A DNA stretch of 64,000 nt from Tubulanus polymorphus (lineage: Eukaryota; Nemertea; Palaeonemertea; Tubulaniformes; Tubulanidae), in the NCBI RefSeq assembly GCF_964204645.1, contig NC_134033.1, forward strand, positions 15,378,155-15,442,154, in the 5' to 3' direction. The position numbers and the translations under genes were made by a program. Position 1 is the first letter of the stretch, and each line of letters starts with the position of its first letter. The notes beneath the pieces were generated by a model. It saw nothing but the letters and a program-made list of their open reading frames with translations, was not told the origin of the DNA and did no database searches. This document shows positions 37,749 through 49,409 of the stretch, piece by piece.

Positions 37749-39707
37749 GTGGGGTCGCGCAATGAATGGTCAACTGAGCCCTCGCCGGACTCGTTAATAA
37801 GGAGTGATTATTGGTGGGATGACACATATTCGGGTTATCATAGTTATGATGATGACAGTCCGGTAATTGATGATTATATTTTTGATGATGATGATGATGA
37901 TGATGATTATTATTTAGAGGACGATAGGGATGATATATTTGACATGTCATTTGATCAGGGCGACATGCTAGCTGATTCAGTTGACGATTATTTTGAACCT
38001 GAGGGGAACTGTAATGCAGATTACTTAGATGACACTGAACCTTTACATTTAGATAAGTTTATTGATTATCACACTCCTTCATGGGGTGCCGATGACGTTT
38101 ATGACATTCAAGATCGTAACTTTGGGGATAGCTGGAGGGACAATTCTCAGTTGTCGTTAGATGGAAATTTTTATATGGATCAGGGATCCAATTTTGAGGA
38201 CATCTGGAGGGACAATTCCCAGTTGTCGGCTACTTACGAGCATATAAAAAGACACAGGAGGGTTACGTTTAGCGATCCGGTTAAATTGCAGGAGGTACGT
38301 GCTGATATGGCGTGCTCGGGTGACAATATTAGTATTGATAGGTCACACCCTAGAGGGGTTAATGGTCCGACGGATTCGGCAGAAGATGACCTTTTTAGAG
38401 ATAGGAAGTCTCATTTAGATTGTCACGAAGGCGCTTTTGATCAGTATAGGTACCCAGCAACCTCCGAATCAGCAATACAATGTGATCTTGTGTCATCAGA
38501 TTCAAGTAGTAGTAATAATTCACGATCGGAATGTCTTAATGATCAGAGTAATATGGAAACTATTTTGTCAAAGATATCTAGTCAGGAGTCAATGTCGGAG
38601 AATTTGTGTCACTCGTTTGAAAGAGGACAGCACTTTCCTGTCACCTCAAATGCCAGCAGTTTTCACCATCCAGTTGGGGATGGAATTTCCCATGAACAGG
38701 ACAGAGGTCAAGTTGTCCTCACGTCTAAACCGAATATGCCAATCAACGAAAAGGTTGGGATAGGAGATTCGAACTCCGATTGTCAACCAACTGTTCACTG
38801 TCAGGAACAATTTCCACCTGTTACGATGACTTTAGGTAACACGTCAACCAACGACATAGGGTCCTTTTCCAGTCAGAACAACACTATTGGACAGGAGGCT
38901 TATTCCCCGTCAATCATGGCAACTGCCGCCAACCGAGTGACTGGTAGTCATTCAGGGACACCGTTAAACATTTTGATTGATACGGGTGCCGATATTTCTG
39001 TAGTGTCAAACAATTACTTCATCAATCATCCTCAGATATCGAATGGCCCTTTGCAGGAGGGACAATTTCAGTCCACCCGTGGGGTAGATGGTACTAAGTT
39101 TTATTTAAAAGGTATTATTTCCATAGATTTTGTATTTGGAAATTTGGACGTGTCACACTCTATGTACGTGGTGGATGGAGTCACCTCGGACTTCATTCTC
39201 GGAGTTGATTTCCTGGAACGAAACCAGGCAGTTATCGATTATGCTAAAAAGGCTCTCTTGTTGCCAGGCGCCGACATAATTTACTTTAGTAATGATGTCA
39301 TCTTGGGGAAATCTTCGTCGGTTAAAGTCACGCGTATGACTGTTATTCCCCCTTCATGCGATGTCACCGTAGACCGTAAGTGGTTAATTGACAAGTCTCA
39401 GTCATCGATTGCAGCCTTTGAGCCTGTACATGATTTGAGAATGCGTGATCTCATGAGCGCAAGGTCAGTTGTTAGCGTCATGCCATCAAGGCATAGGCTT
39501 CGAGTCACGAACCCTACGTCACGACACGTCACCCTCTTTGAAGATACGTGTCGTAGTGATTCGTGGACAGATGGGTGGTCACTTGACCGATCACTCAAAA
39601 CAGAGGCGAAGTCAGGACAGCTTCCTCGGCCACCGGAGGTGTCTATCACACATGTGGAAGACCCTCAGACGTCAGACGAAATTTGTAAGTATAATCGAAT
39701 TATTTAG
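37749..39707 (+). CDS. retroviral-type aspartic protease ORF with acidic N-terminal region
   Basis: Up to 652 codons, reached from gag probably by -1 frameshift, since it has no ATG at its beginning and the frame is open into gag. Residues 1-150 are Asp/Tyr-rich (an eight-Asp run near 50). Residues 150-380 are Ser/Gln-rich low complexity. The protease core is near 405-500: LIDTGADISVVSNNYF (catalytic DTG) and FILGVDFLERNQAVIDYAKK (the ILGxDFL flap/C-terminal motif). A post-protease region with RLRVTNPTSRHVTLFED is typical of the sequence preceding RT in Gypsy Pol. The ORF ends before any RT motif. A GTAAGT follows DEI-C at 39685. Confidence 0.88.
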   Translation: MGSRNEWSTEPSPDSLIRSDYWWDDTYSGYHSYDDDSPVIDDYIFDDDDDDDDYYLEDDRDDIFDMSFDQGDMLADSVDDYFEPEGNCNADYLDDTEPLHLDKFIDYHTPSWGADDVYDIQDRNFGDSWRDNSQLSLDGNFYMDQGSNFEDIWRDNSQLSATYEHIKRHRRVTFSDPVKLQEVRADMACSGDNISIDRSHPRGVNGPTDSAEDDLFRDRKSHLDCHEGAFDQYRYPATSESAIQCDLVSSDSSSSNNSRSECLNDQSNMETILSKISSQESMSENLCHSFERGQHFPVTSNASSFHHPVGDGISHEQDRGQVVLTSKPNMPINEKVGIGDSNSDCQPTVHCQEQFPPVTMTLGNTSTNDIGSFSSQNNTIGQEAYSPSIMATAANRVTGSHSGTPLNILIDTGADISVVSNNYFINHPQISNGPLQEGQFQSTRGVDGTKFYLKGIISIDFVFGNLDVSHSMYVVDGVTSDFILGVDFLERNQAVIDYAKKALLLPGADIIYFSNDVILGKSSSVKVTRMTVIPPSCDVTVDRKWLIDKSQSSIAAFEPVHDLRMRDLMSARSVVSVMPSRHRLRVTNPTSRHVTLFEDTCRSDSWTDGWSLDRSLKTEAKSGQLPRPPEVSITHVEDPQTSDEICKYNRII

Positions 39708-41170
39708 AGTTTGGATCAAGATGCATACGTCCTATTGAAAATTATGAATTGTATACGGTAAGCGTCTCTTCAGTAGGTTATCGAAATATAATTACATAAG
39801 TATTGTGAAACTGAAGTATATATAACGCATTGTTGCCAATGAGTTAACTCCTGATCTGGGTTTAATCTAATACAGGAGATAAAGACAACTATAAATAAAA
39901 GTGAATAATAGCTTGATTGTCGTGATATTGGTTTTTTTTTTTTTTGCTGAAATATCACTAGTCTCTAGGGTTTATTATCTGTAGTCTGAATGGATGTCAT
40001 TAATTGTCAGTTAGAAAAGAAAGAGTTATGATATGTTTGAATAATCTCTGTATTATTATGATATTAATTGTAGGATACCCGTATCGGATGTGTTGGAATG
40101 AGACCGCCGAAGATACGATAGCACTAAGATGGAAAAATGCCTTCTGTCAACCGCAATAGATGTTGATGGGTACCCCCCTGATAGTGACCATATGGAGATG
40201 GGGACTTGTTGGGAGGTATCCTGAAACTCTATTCGATGCAACTGATAGTTTGAAAAACCAGCAACTGGTATGCTCTGGCCGAGATGGGTGATATTAATTC
40301 ACCGATTCGTCAATTAACGAGGAAAAAGGAACAACTATATACAGCCTACAACAACGATCTAGGGCGTTGCCGTTTCAACGGGATGGAATTATGCTCGATG
40401 ATTAGTCATGCGATTCTGGCCATTGTTAGTGGTGTTTGTCACTCTCGAAGACCTGTTATATACTCTCAAACTTAAGTGATGAAGGGTGGACAAAGACACC
40501 TGGCCAATGCGATACGAAATATGAAGAAAAGTGATAATTTCCGTAGACATTTTAGCGGAGTAAAGCCGAGTGTGTTCAAGATGGCTCCCGTGTAGTTACA
40601 TTAACATTCGATGGAATGTTGTTCGCACAAGCCGTAAGATGCGAATACATTACTGTTCCGTTTCTATATTAACTGTGGAGAAAAGACTCCGATATAGTAA
40701 CCGTAGTACTATAGCGTCTATGAATAGCGAGCAAGTATCAGCTGAACATGAATGCGTTTTGCCGTACTATAAACGTAGCAGTACGCGCTTCGAGGAACTG
40801 CGGTGGATGACGTCATTCGTCCGACCATGACGTACCTTGTTGTGTCTGGTAGCTATTGCGTCACTTCGCGGTAAATTCTAAACTCAAACTGTGAACTGTT
40901 TTGTGCTTAACTTTCGAGTGTTTAGTGTGCGGGGACAGCGGTCTCGAATGAACTTTTTTCCGATTGGGTATCCGGAACTTTAAATGCGGTTTTATGATAT
41001 ACTATATCATGAACTTTAATATGCGTTGTAGTGTCAAACTCGTTACTCGTTATAATGAATTGTTTACTAATGTTCTTTTTCAGGATTTGTTCTAGAGGTA
41101 TCAGCGGGATATTCACGAGTTGGGTTAAATTCAAAATTTCGGGACGAAATTTAAACTGGATAGGGAGTGA
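39708..41170 (+). other. non-coding 3' part of LTR element, ending in a polypurine-like tract
   Basis: 1.46 kb where pol would continue. The only ORFs are under 90 codons and show no RT, RNase H or integrase motif. A poly-T plus CACTAG acceptor-like stretch is at 39931-39961. Just before the LTR is AAACTGGATAGGGAGTGA, a possible polypurine tract. Confidence 0.7.
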
Positions 41171-42433
41171 TGATCCGCAGCAAGATTCCGTAGTAACTAA
41201 AGAATGTTCGTAATGATGGTTTTTGTTTACGATGGTGGTTTCTTTATGGGTATCAGACCGCAAACGATGTGTGCAAGTTGTTGTTTGATGCTTTGATCTA
41301 CCAGCGCTGACAATAAATCAGCCAGGGGTAAAAATAATTCTTCCTCGGTTCTTGTGCTGCGATATCTGGCAAACATTCAGAATTATTTTTAAAACTTAAG
41401 GATAGACGTAATTGGTTGGGTCGGAACGATGAGGTGCTTTGATAGTGTGGTTTGTGCAGGGATCTCGCTGTTACTTCTTGATACTCCCGACTACTTTCTA
41501 TAAAAGGAAGAACCGGAAGTATAGGGAGACATGGTTGTTTTGCTTTATCCTGTAGTATTATAGAGTTAGTTAAATTATAAATGAAAATTGGTATAATAAG
41601 TATAGAATGATTTTAGATTTGATAATTAATTACATTGTATTTCTGAATCAAAAGTTTACTATTGTTGATTGGAAAAAGAAACGATGAGTTTGTTCCATAA
41701 TCTAGGTGAAAACTAAGTTTTGAAAATATATCTAAATTAAGTATCCTGGATGTTAATTAAGGACAAGACCTTTATAATCGCTTAAGTTTTATGGAAGTTT
41801 AATTGTGGCAAATATCAATACTAGCTCTCTAAGGTTTCTGTTGGTGTACATGTCTGTTGGTAACTCGTAGAGAATAGCTGCTCTCTCAACGATGATGAGT
41901 AGGGAGTGAGTAAATCAAAGCGCGTTATGACAGGAGGGTTGGAAAGAAAAGTTACTTTGGCAAATCAGTTTCTCAAATAATTTTAGATTAGCAAATCATT
42001 AAGGCTAATTCTACATGTCCAAAACCGTCATGACAGCTAGGTTGCTGCTCCTTGCCAAAAGTCGAACGGGAGAGTCGGCATTCTAGGAATGTCGATCTTT
42101 TCTATAAAAAAGGCCCGCAGTCTTGAGAAAGCAGACTTACCAGGGACGCTCGTTAGAGATACTTGAGGTTTGGGTGGAAATACCAGAATAAAGACGGGTT
42201 ACCATCAGTAGTGTACGATAGGAATTTGGAGTTAGGAATTGGACTGTGTACTATCTGGAGTTATTACTTTCATCAAGGTAAATAAAGTCTATATTATTAT
42301 TATTATATTCAATCGGAATTTCGGCATTTTAGTTTAATTAGTTGGGTTTGTGCACGGACACGTTCTCTCGCCAGGGACCGATCTTTACGTTTTATATTCA
42401 ACGATTAAGGAGAGGATTGTGACCGGTGTATCA
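41171..42433 (+). repeat. 3' LTR
   Basis: Same length and, by eye, same sequence as the 5' LTR (constant offset of 6,351). It ends GTATCA and is followed by the target duplication CTAC. Confidence 0.95.
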
Positions 42434-42437
42434 CTAC

Positions 42438-43756
42438 ACTTGATCTTTAAGAGTGCATTCCTTTATGTACGCTAACTATCAAACAAAAATTAGCAATTTT
42501 TTCGAATACTTTCTTTGGAATACGCGTAAGTCGGACCAAAAATGACGGTCCCGAGTGATCGGATTTATGCCTACTCTATACATACGAGAATTAAAATAAC
42601 AGATGATCTTCATTCGTTAATCTAATGGATTCAAGATTATTACATGTAAGATATAATCCAATCTGGGATATCATTCATATATTATCAGTATATATGATAA
42701 ACTAAGAATCAACCAATTTATCCTGCAGTTTCCATCGTCTTAACAAGGTATTGGTAACTATGAAATAAAAGTCCTTTAAAATGCCACTGTGGGACCAATG
42801 AAAAACGTGGCGTTATAAAGAATCAAGTATTTCCACTGATTTTGAGTTTAAATGAACAAATTATTTCTCTAAAAAAATTATATGGCATTAAAAAGGAATA
42901 GCGTTCTAACGCACTTTGACTATTCTATGCTACCTACGTACCCACGAAGGCCTATGATAAAACAATAGTGATTGTGCAGTACGATAGGAACACGTTATAT
43001 AAACTCCCGAAATCGGTGTTTATTCACACAGCGTGCTTATACAAATATGAAAAATATCATAGTTAACAAAAAGCCCTTGTGCTCGTGTCCCTGAAATGCT
43101 TGTGTTATTTACATTGTGCGTTCTAGAGGTTTGGAATGCCGCGTTTCAAGAGGCTACCATTATCAGACGACGTGCCTAACTGCAAGTATGCGTATATGCG
43201 CGTAATGCGTCGTCAACTCAATATCAGTTCCGTCAATCTTCGACAAGAAGAGAAATTATGTTCATATTTTTGTAACTGTCTCGTGACGATTGCTTCCGCT
43301 ACACCCTTTCTTGCATTTGCACGTACGTTTTTATGTCCGAAAAAAAAACATTAATAAACTCAAAGTGATTTGCACGACGCGAATCGCTGATAAATTCATC
43401 ACCCCCTACCATTTCCATGGCATGTGGAGAGAAAGTTAACTTTGCACAAAAAAAAACGACAAATAAAGACAATATTCAAAAACAAACGTTACGAAGGTCA
43501 TACAATGATACACGTGCGAGCCGGGTGGCAGCACTGTACGGTCTCCTAGCGGAATTTCTGTGAACAATGTAATAATACGAATCTATTTACACTCCAACCA
43601 GTTCCATTCCATGGAACATGGAGGGAAGATATTATTACGCGGATTTAAAAACAGTGCCATCTAGCCGCAACGCTCCTAACTATATGGTCAATCTATGCGT
43701 CGTATGCAGTGTGCGTATCCCTATCACGACTCGGGACCTGCTTCTATGACGTCACA
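42438..43756. other. intergenic, no firm feature
   Basis: A TATATAAA-like stretch near 42995 and a 72-codon ORF at 43136 without recognisable domain. Nothing else is supported. Confidence 0.4.
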
Positions 43757-44620
43757 CTATCCCGGCTTGCAGGCGGCGCATCCGCAGTCAAGAATATACC
43801 GATAGGTGGCGTATTCTACACTTCCGTCCGTACAGTTTAGAGGAACGGCTTTCATGATGGATTTCTGGTCCCTGCACATCGTGCAGTGATATCTAAACTG
43901 GATGATCTCGACCGAATTGAACGAAATAAAGGGTTTAGCTTGCGATTTTGTACAATATCCTTCACACTTCGTCATAAGAACTCTCTGAAACAAAATAAAT
44001 CAACTTTTTCGATAAATCATTACGTGCCATTGATTCGTGAATACATTGATTGAAATACAAACAATTCAAAAGAAAACTTTATCAAAGCTCCAAGAGAAAA
44101 TGCAGCAAGAAACGGTGTCTCTGTAAAGATTCAGACTACATTGTTGTAGGTGGAAAGGACCCAGACAAGAAATACAAAAAGAAGCTCTGTTACTGTCCTA
44201 TAATTTTTCAGGGCTGAAGAGTTCATACAAGAACTACAGAAAGAAACTCTGTCACTGTCAGGATTAAAACCATCTTCGAGGGAGAGAGTGCTCAAAGAGG
44301 AACTACAAAAAGAAACTGTCACTTTCAGGATTCAAACTATCAATAAAGGCGGAGAGTTCAGAGAGGAACCATTGAATGAACCTTGGCAGAGTAGTTAAGA
44401 TGTCTTTTGCTTTAGTTTCAAATAAACCTACTTTCGTTTCACAATCTCTGCTCGGATGGGTGACCTCTTCGACGTAATAGTGTCTCAAACAGGGATGCCT
44501 CCTATTGGCGGTCACCTGAACTATCTGCGTTGAAACCCACGTGATCCAAATTAAGCAGCAGCCAACTAGAATGGTTGTATTAACGGTATATATTGGCATA
44601 GCGTTTCGAGACATCGACAT
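43757..44620 (-). CDS. cystine-knot hormone-like protein (bursicon / glycoprotein-hormone type)
   Basis: Two coding exons: 44432-44620 and 43757-43984, 138 aa, phase-0 intron. In-frame stops and a TTTTCAG acceptor directly before the ATG indicate an upstream non-coding exon. The N-terminus is hydrophobic (TILVGCCLIWITWVS), serving as signal peptide. The mature part has ten cysteines. KCEGYC matches the C-x-G-x-C and DCGCAAC the C-x-C of the cystine-knot growth-factor/hormone fold. YHCTMCRD sits where bursicons and glycoprotein hormone subunits have their paired Cys. Such proteins are secreted dimers that signal through LGR-type receptors. Bursicon-beta and GPA2/GPB5 relatives are equally possible, as are DAN-like antagonists. 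The 3' end lies close to 43756. Confidence 0.72.
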
Positions 44621-44639
44621 CTATCACTGAAAACAAATT

Positions 44640-44843
44640 ACGTATCTTAGGAATGAAATTATAACATAATAATAATAATCTTTATTTTTCGAAGAAATTA
44701 TAACATATAATATAAGTATATTAATACAAAGTACAAAGTAACTTTAATTATTAAATGTCATAATATCAATGAAAGGTGCCCATGAGAAGCAAAGTTGCTT
44801 GTAATTATGGGTAACCTAACACACACAGAGACACACGCAGACA

Positions 44844-44887
<44 letters not shown>

Positions 44888-46700
44888 TATAGGATTTGTA
44901 AATGTAGTCACATTAAACAGTAGGATAAAAATTTAGTAACGGTTAATTATGTCAATTTTGAATTTGTTTTTTAACTGCAAAACTGATTTTGATGATTTAA
45001 GGTGTTTACCAAGATTCTGCCAGGTGGCGGGAATTGAACAGAGGAAGCTTCTATTAATTATACTTTTAGTAAATTCGAAGATCGCACCGACTTGAATTTG
45101 ACATTCATATTCAAATTAGAGTTTTCATTGCTTTAAATCAAGCATTGTGAGTATATCATAAGGAAATCCGACAATTGGAATTAAACATTCTTTTCGTGTC
45201 GTCATCTTCGTTAACTTGATCCGAATCTTAAAATCATCATTCGGGGGCGGATCTAGCTTTTCGAAAAGGGGGTGCGCACTACTTACGTATGGGGCGGGTC
45301 TCCAGAAAATTTTGATAAATTCGATGCATTCTGAGCACTTTCCTGGTTGAAATTAGTAATGAAATAAGTCGACAATTTCACCATTTTCTAAACAAAAAGT
45401 CTTGTCAGTAGAAAATTTATTAAATTCTGCCGAAAAAAGCGCACCCCCTGGACCCGCCATTGTCATTACGGGATAAGTATTAATTATGAAATGTATGAAT
45501 TGAAACTTCAGATTAACAAGCTTTATATGATATTCATTAATCTTCGATATTGTGAGTCTATCCTATACGTAATAACACTGCTGCAGTCTAAATAGATTTC
45601 GGCTAATTTGTCTGTTTTAGCGAATCACTAAATAATCAAAGGTATAAACCAGGAGACTCAAAATAATATTTTTTCGTTATCAGAGTGGCATTTTACAAAA
45701 GGTTTAGGCTACATCAAACGTTTTATCGATAGGCAACATTCCGCTCATGCATCTCAATATATCTATAAAACGCGTTTCATCATTTTAGTCGTTCTTTCTT
45801 GCTTGATAAAAATCGTGATAAAATTTCTACAGGAGTTATCTTGATATATTTTTGATTAGCTACATAACAACGAACCGTTTCATAGCGAGATTCGATTGGT
45901 CCAATGTGCATTTCTCGTGTATATAAATCCGTCGCTGTCGTGTACGTATGTACGTCGAGGCGGTGCTGTTATTCCTTTACTTCACACAAACTCATCGAGA
46001 ATCAAACTAAAAAACTGACTATTTCTATATCTGTGACTTTGACGAATGGGTTTTTAGTCGATGAATGAGACGGATTGAAGTGCTGTTTTGTTGGCTGTTT
46101 GTTTTGGCAGTGTTTAAGTCTAAATGACGTTTTAGTATGATTCTAGTACCGGTTTATTCAATGCTGTTGTAATGCTAGCACATTTTTAATAGTATATACG
46201 TACACGTAGCCTGTAGTTAGAATTCCGACCATTGATTATCAATCAGTTCGAATCCTAACGGTGATGAGAGTTTGTCTCCAAACAGAAATAGATGGTCTCA
46301 GGAGCGGATTAAGGGGGCGGACTCGATGGTGCCTTCCCATTGAGGTTGCCTTTTTCGTCAAGCCAAAGATAATTAAAACCTGCACATTTGACACTCATCA
46401 TTTCGGAAATCGCATCTTCTGGGATTTTTTCAAAACCGTCTCAACACCGACTTTTCCTTTCGTCTGGACCTCATGGCCTTCCGATTATCCTAGATCCTTC
46501 CGCAGTTCGCCGAGCTCTTCGTCCCCAGAAGTAGACGAATCGAATCTTGACTGTGATTCTTTCTGTATTTAGTTCTTCTTTGAACTTACCAACAAATGGT
46601 AGATTGAATCCTTTGACTGACATCATCATTTTACTCCGGGTTTTCAAGCCAGAAATAGACAGTTCAAGTGTTTCTGCGGTTCATTTCCAAAATTAGAAAA
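44640..46700. other. intergenic with microsatellite and TATA-like site
   Basis: A (CT)n/(CA)n tract at 44825-44890. TATATAAA at 45920-45927 could begin a plus-strand transcript near 45950, perhaps the 5' UTR of the sulfotransferase, but I cannot connect it. The 103-codon ORF at 46261 has no recognisable domain. Confidence 0.4.
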
Positions 46701-46705
46701 AAAAA
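46696..46705 (-). terminator. Pol III terminator of tRNA-Tyr
   Basis: A run of T residues on the minus strand begins five bases after the tRNA 3' end. Confidence 0.85.
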
Positions 46706-46709
46706 TGTT

Positions 46710-46803
46710 GCCCTCGAACTGGATTTGAACCAGCGACCTAAGGAGTTCAGCTCTGGAGATGCCTTTCTACAGTCCTCCGCTCTACCAACTGAGCTACCGA
46801 GGG
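46710..46803 (-). tRNA. tRNA-Tyr (GTA) with 21-nt intron
   Basis: Reverse strand: acceptor stem CCCTCGG/TCGAGGG, D-arm GCTCAGTTGGTAGAGC (box A), anticodon loop CTGTAG with GTA at 46768-46770, T-arm GCTGGTTCAAATCCAGT (box B). A 21-nt intron (AAAGGCATCTCCAGAGCTGAA) follows position 37, as in all eukaryotic nuclear tRNA-Tyr genes. A run of nine T (46697-46705 on the complement) terminates Pol III. The C1-G72 pair fits eukaryotic Tyr identity. The discriminator is C instead of the usual A. Confidence 0.95.
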
Positions 46804-47653
46804 CAGATATTAAAGTCGTAACGTCTTGAAACTAAGTATTTTACTGTCTCTGATGCCAGGTGTCGATAATGTTATATTGGACATTATCAACACCTGTACC
46901 TGTTTCAGGAAACCGTGATACGAATTTGAAGCAATTGATAGTTTGAATGACAGCGACAGAGTTTCTTTCTGTGGTTATTCTTTGAGCGCTCCACCCCCGA
47001 CAATTGATGGTTCAAATCCTGATAGCGACACAAGTTTCTTTCTGTGGTTCGTCTCTGTGCTCTCCAACCCCGACCACCCCAACAATTAGTGGTTCGAATC
47101 CTGACAAAATCATGTGTGCATGTTGGCCTACTTGATTTAGAAATTCAGTGTTTATGTCTGTGTAATTCGCCACCATCGATAATTCGTATCCTGGACCGAT
47201 GTAGGTAGGATGCATGTTCTAATAGGGTGATGATGAAACTAGTATCATTCCCATTTAAACTCATAGATTTTTATATATTCATGTCTCTCTACGCCTGGGT
47301 AATTTAGCGGCTTCTCAGCTGCTATAGGAACTAACGTATCCCCAGTATACGTATATACAATACGGTAACATATTTACGAGTTTATCGGAGGGTAAATAAT
47401 TAACTGTCGATTTACCGAAAGTGCGACATATTGAAATCAGTTGAAACGATGCTGTGAAAGTCTGGACATAGTGCACAGCAATATATACTCTGCCTTCATC
47501 GGACCAAGTTTAGCCCCGGACCAAGTTTAGTCTCCGACCAAGAGGTAACGAGAATTTTTGGTTAATTTGATGGTTTATAGACTGTAAGTACAGTACGTTG
47601 AATATTTAATATGTATTTCTATTTCACACAGAACGCCTCCGACGTCACAAACC

Positions 47654-49409
47654 ATGCTTTCCCTCCGCGCAAAGCCGATGAGAAGAACGTTGCTTTACGT
47701 TATAGGAATAATAACCGGTAGGTTTTCGTATCGGATCGTTTTTCGTTCGTGGCCCGAAAATGATGTCATAACCGTGTATAGGCCCGTATAATGACTGTAA
47801 CATTTGTTCCCGTTTCCCGTCGAAATGGCTTTTCTCTAATTTCCGGTCAAAATGGCCGTTCTATAATTGCCGGTCAAAATGGCCGTTCTACTCATTTTCG
47901 GTCAAAGTGGCCGCTCTATCATTTCCGAGCCGGTCAGTGGCCGTTCACTAAGTTCCGGTCAAAATGGCAGTTCTTTTAGTTCCGGTCAAAATGGCCGTTC
48001 TATAATTCCCGGTCAAAATGGCCGTTCTCTAAGCTCCGATCAAAATGGCAGTTCTTTTAGTTCCGGTTAGAATTGCCGTTCTCTAAGTTCCGGTCAAAAT
48101 GGTTGCTCTTTCAATGATAAGTTTTTGTTTGTAGTGATGGTCACAGTTTTATTGGTTTCTAATCCAAAAACATCACTGGACACTAGGGACACGCCGAGCG
48201 CAGATCAAAAAGTGGAATCAGGACCGATGAAGGTTCTACTGTTCACGCACTATCGCGGCGGTTCGTCATTCTTCGGGGAGACTTTCAATCAGAATCCGTC
48301 GGTGTTTTATCTATACGAACCTGATATTTTCCTCGGCAGACTCGGAATCGATATCGATAAGGATGGGTAAGTTTCCTGCTGCTGCCACTCCCGTCACCGC
48401 TGCAACTGCCACTGACGCTGTGTTTTGGAGATGGTCAATGATGAGGTGGCAATTTTGTTGAAAATTTCGGCAAAAAATTATAGATGATTCCTGAGGGCTT
48501 ATTGGAAGTTATTGCAAGTTTTGACTATAGAGATGAAATCACTAATTGTTTCCGATGTTTGAACTCAAAGGGTCAGATTTTTTACCGGGAGCTTTTTTAG
48601 TTTTCTTGATTTATTATTCATAATTCGTGAAATTTATTTTCAGATTACCAGGAAAAGAGAAATTCACGAAGGTACTGAATGAATATGTTTCGTGCGACCT
48701 TCACCGAGTACAGGCCACCACACTCGCCCGTTTGCAAATTTATCTGAAAACCCGACTCGGGGGACCGGAGTTCGTGAAATGCGTTGAAACTGCACGTAAA
48801 TCAAAGAACGTTAGACCGGTGGTGGCAAAATGTGTCACCGAATTTGAAAATCAATGCAAAAAATCGCGAATTCGCGTCATCAAGATTATACGCTTCGACG
48901 CGGAGCTGATCGAGCTGCTGATGAGGTCAGATCCTAGTTGGCATGTTATACATTTACTGCGCGATCCGAGAGGGATTCTAAATTCTAGATCTCACATTCA
49001 TCATTTCAAAACCGAAAATATACCTCACGTTGCGAATTCCATTTGTCAATTTATGTTAAATCGTATCGAATCGTTAGAACAACTGAAAGTCCAGAACCCG
49101 CTTTATAGTTTACACGAAGTGACGTACGAGGACATAGCGCGCGATCCGATTGGTCAAACGTCACGTGTTTATGAGGCGATCGGTTTAGACCGAGTTCCGG
49201 TTCAAGTAAAAACGTGGCTGTCGAAAATGACGCAGGCAGATCCGAACGCGCGAAGAACTAATATCTACCAGCCCTCGCCGAAAGACTCAGTGGCAAACTC
49301 GTATAAATGGAATAAATCAATCAGTGATTCGAATCTGATGGAAATAAATCATGTTTGCGGTGAATTGTTCGCTAAAACCGGATATCCGTTATATAAACCA
49401 TCAAAATAA
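47654..49409 (+). CDS. Golgi carbohydrate (Gal/GalNAc/GlcNAc 6-O-type) sulfotransferase
   Basis: Three exons: 47654-47717, 48135-48366 and 48644-49409, 353 aa, phases 1 and 2. It is a type II membrane protein. A short cytoplasmic tail (MLSLRAKPMRR) is followed by one transmembrane helix spanning the first splice site (TLLYVIGIIT + VMVTVLLV), a short stem, then the catalytic domain. The 5'-phosphosulfate-binding loop is FTHYRGGSSFFGE (about residues 61-73) and the 3'-phosphate-binding motif is HLLRDPRGILNSR (near 205). Both are typical of the CHST1/3/5 (GST) family, which transfers sulfate from PAPS to sugar 6-hydroxyls of glycoproteins and proteoglycans. Length is close to the family norm (about 390-480), slightly short in the stem. 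Intron 1 contains a 28-bp repeat array. The acceptor sugar cannot be predicted. Confidence 0.92.
47812..48112. repeat. ~28-bp tandem array (CCGGTCAAAATGGCCGTTCT), about 10 copies
   Basis: Units of 26-29 bp with TTCCGGTCAAAATGGCCGTTCT and minor variants (GGCAGTTCTTTTAG). It lies in intron 1 of the sulfotransferase gene. Confidence 0.93.

Larger units (their letters stand above)
34820..42433 (+). mobile_element. Ty3/Gypsy-type LTR retrotransposon, gag-protease only, non-autonomous
   Basis: Full element of 7,614 bp with two 1,263-bp LTRs and a 4-bp target duplication CTAC (34816-34819 and 42434-42437). The interior has a primer-binding site, a leader with T-arm-like repeats, a Gag ORF and a protease ORF. 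It then has 1.46 kb without reverse transcriptase, RNase H or integrase. The LTRs are equal in length, and I saw no difference on line-by-line comparison, so the insertion is recent. Mobilisation must rely on proteins from a relative elsewhere in the genome. Confidence 0.93.

Noticed and set aside
37280-37765. 161-codon ORF overlapping gag in another frame
   Set aside because: Shadow of the gag frame; no domain and gag has clear homology in its own frame.
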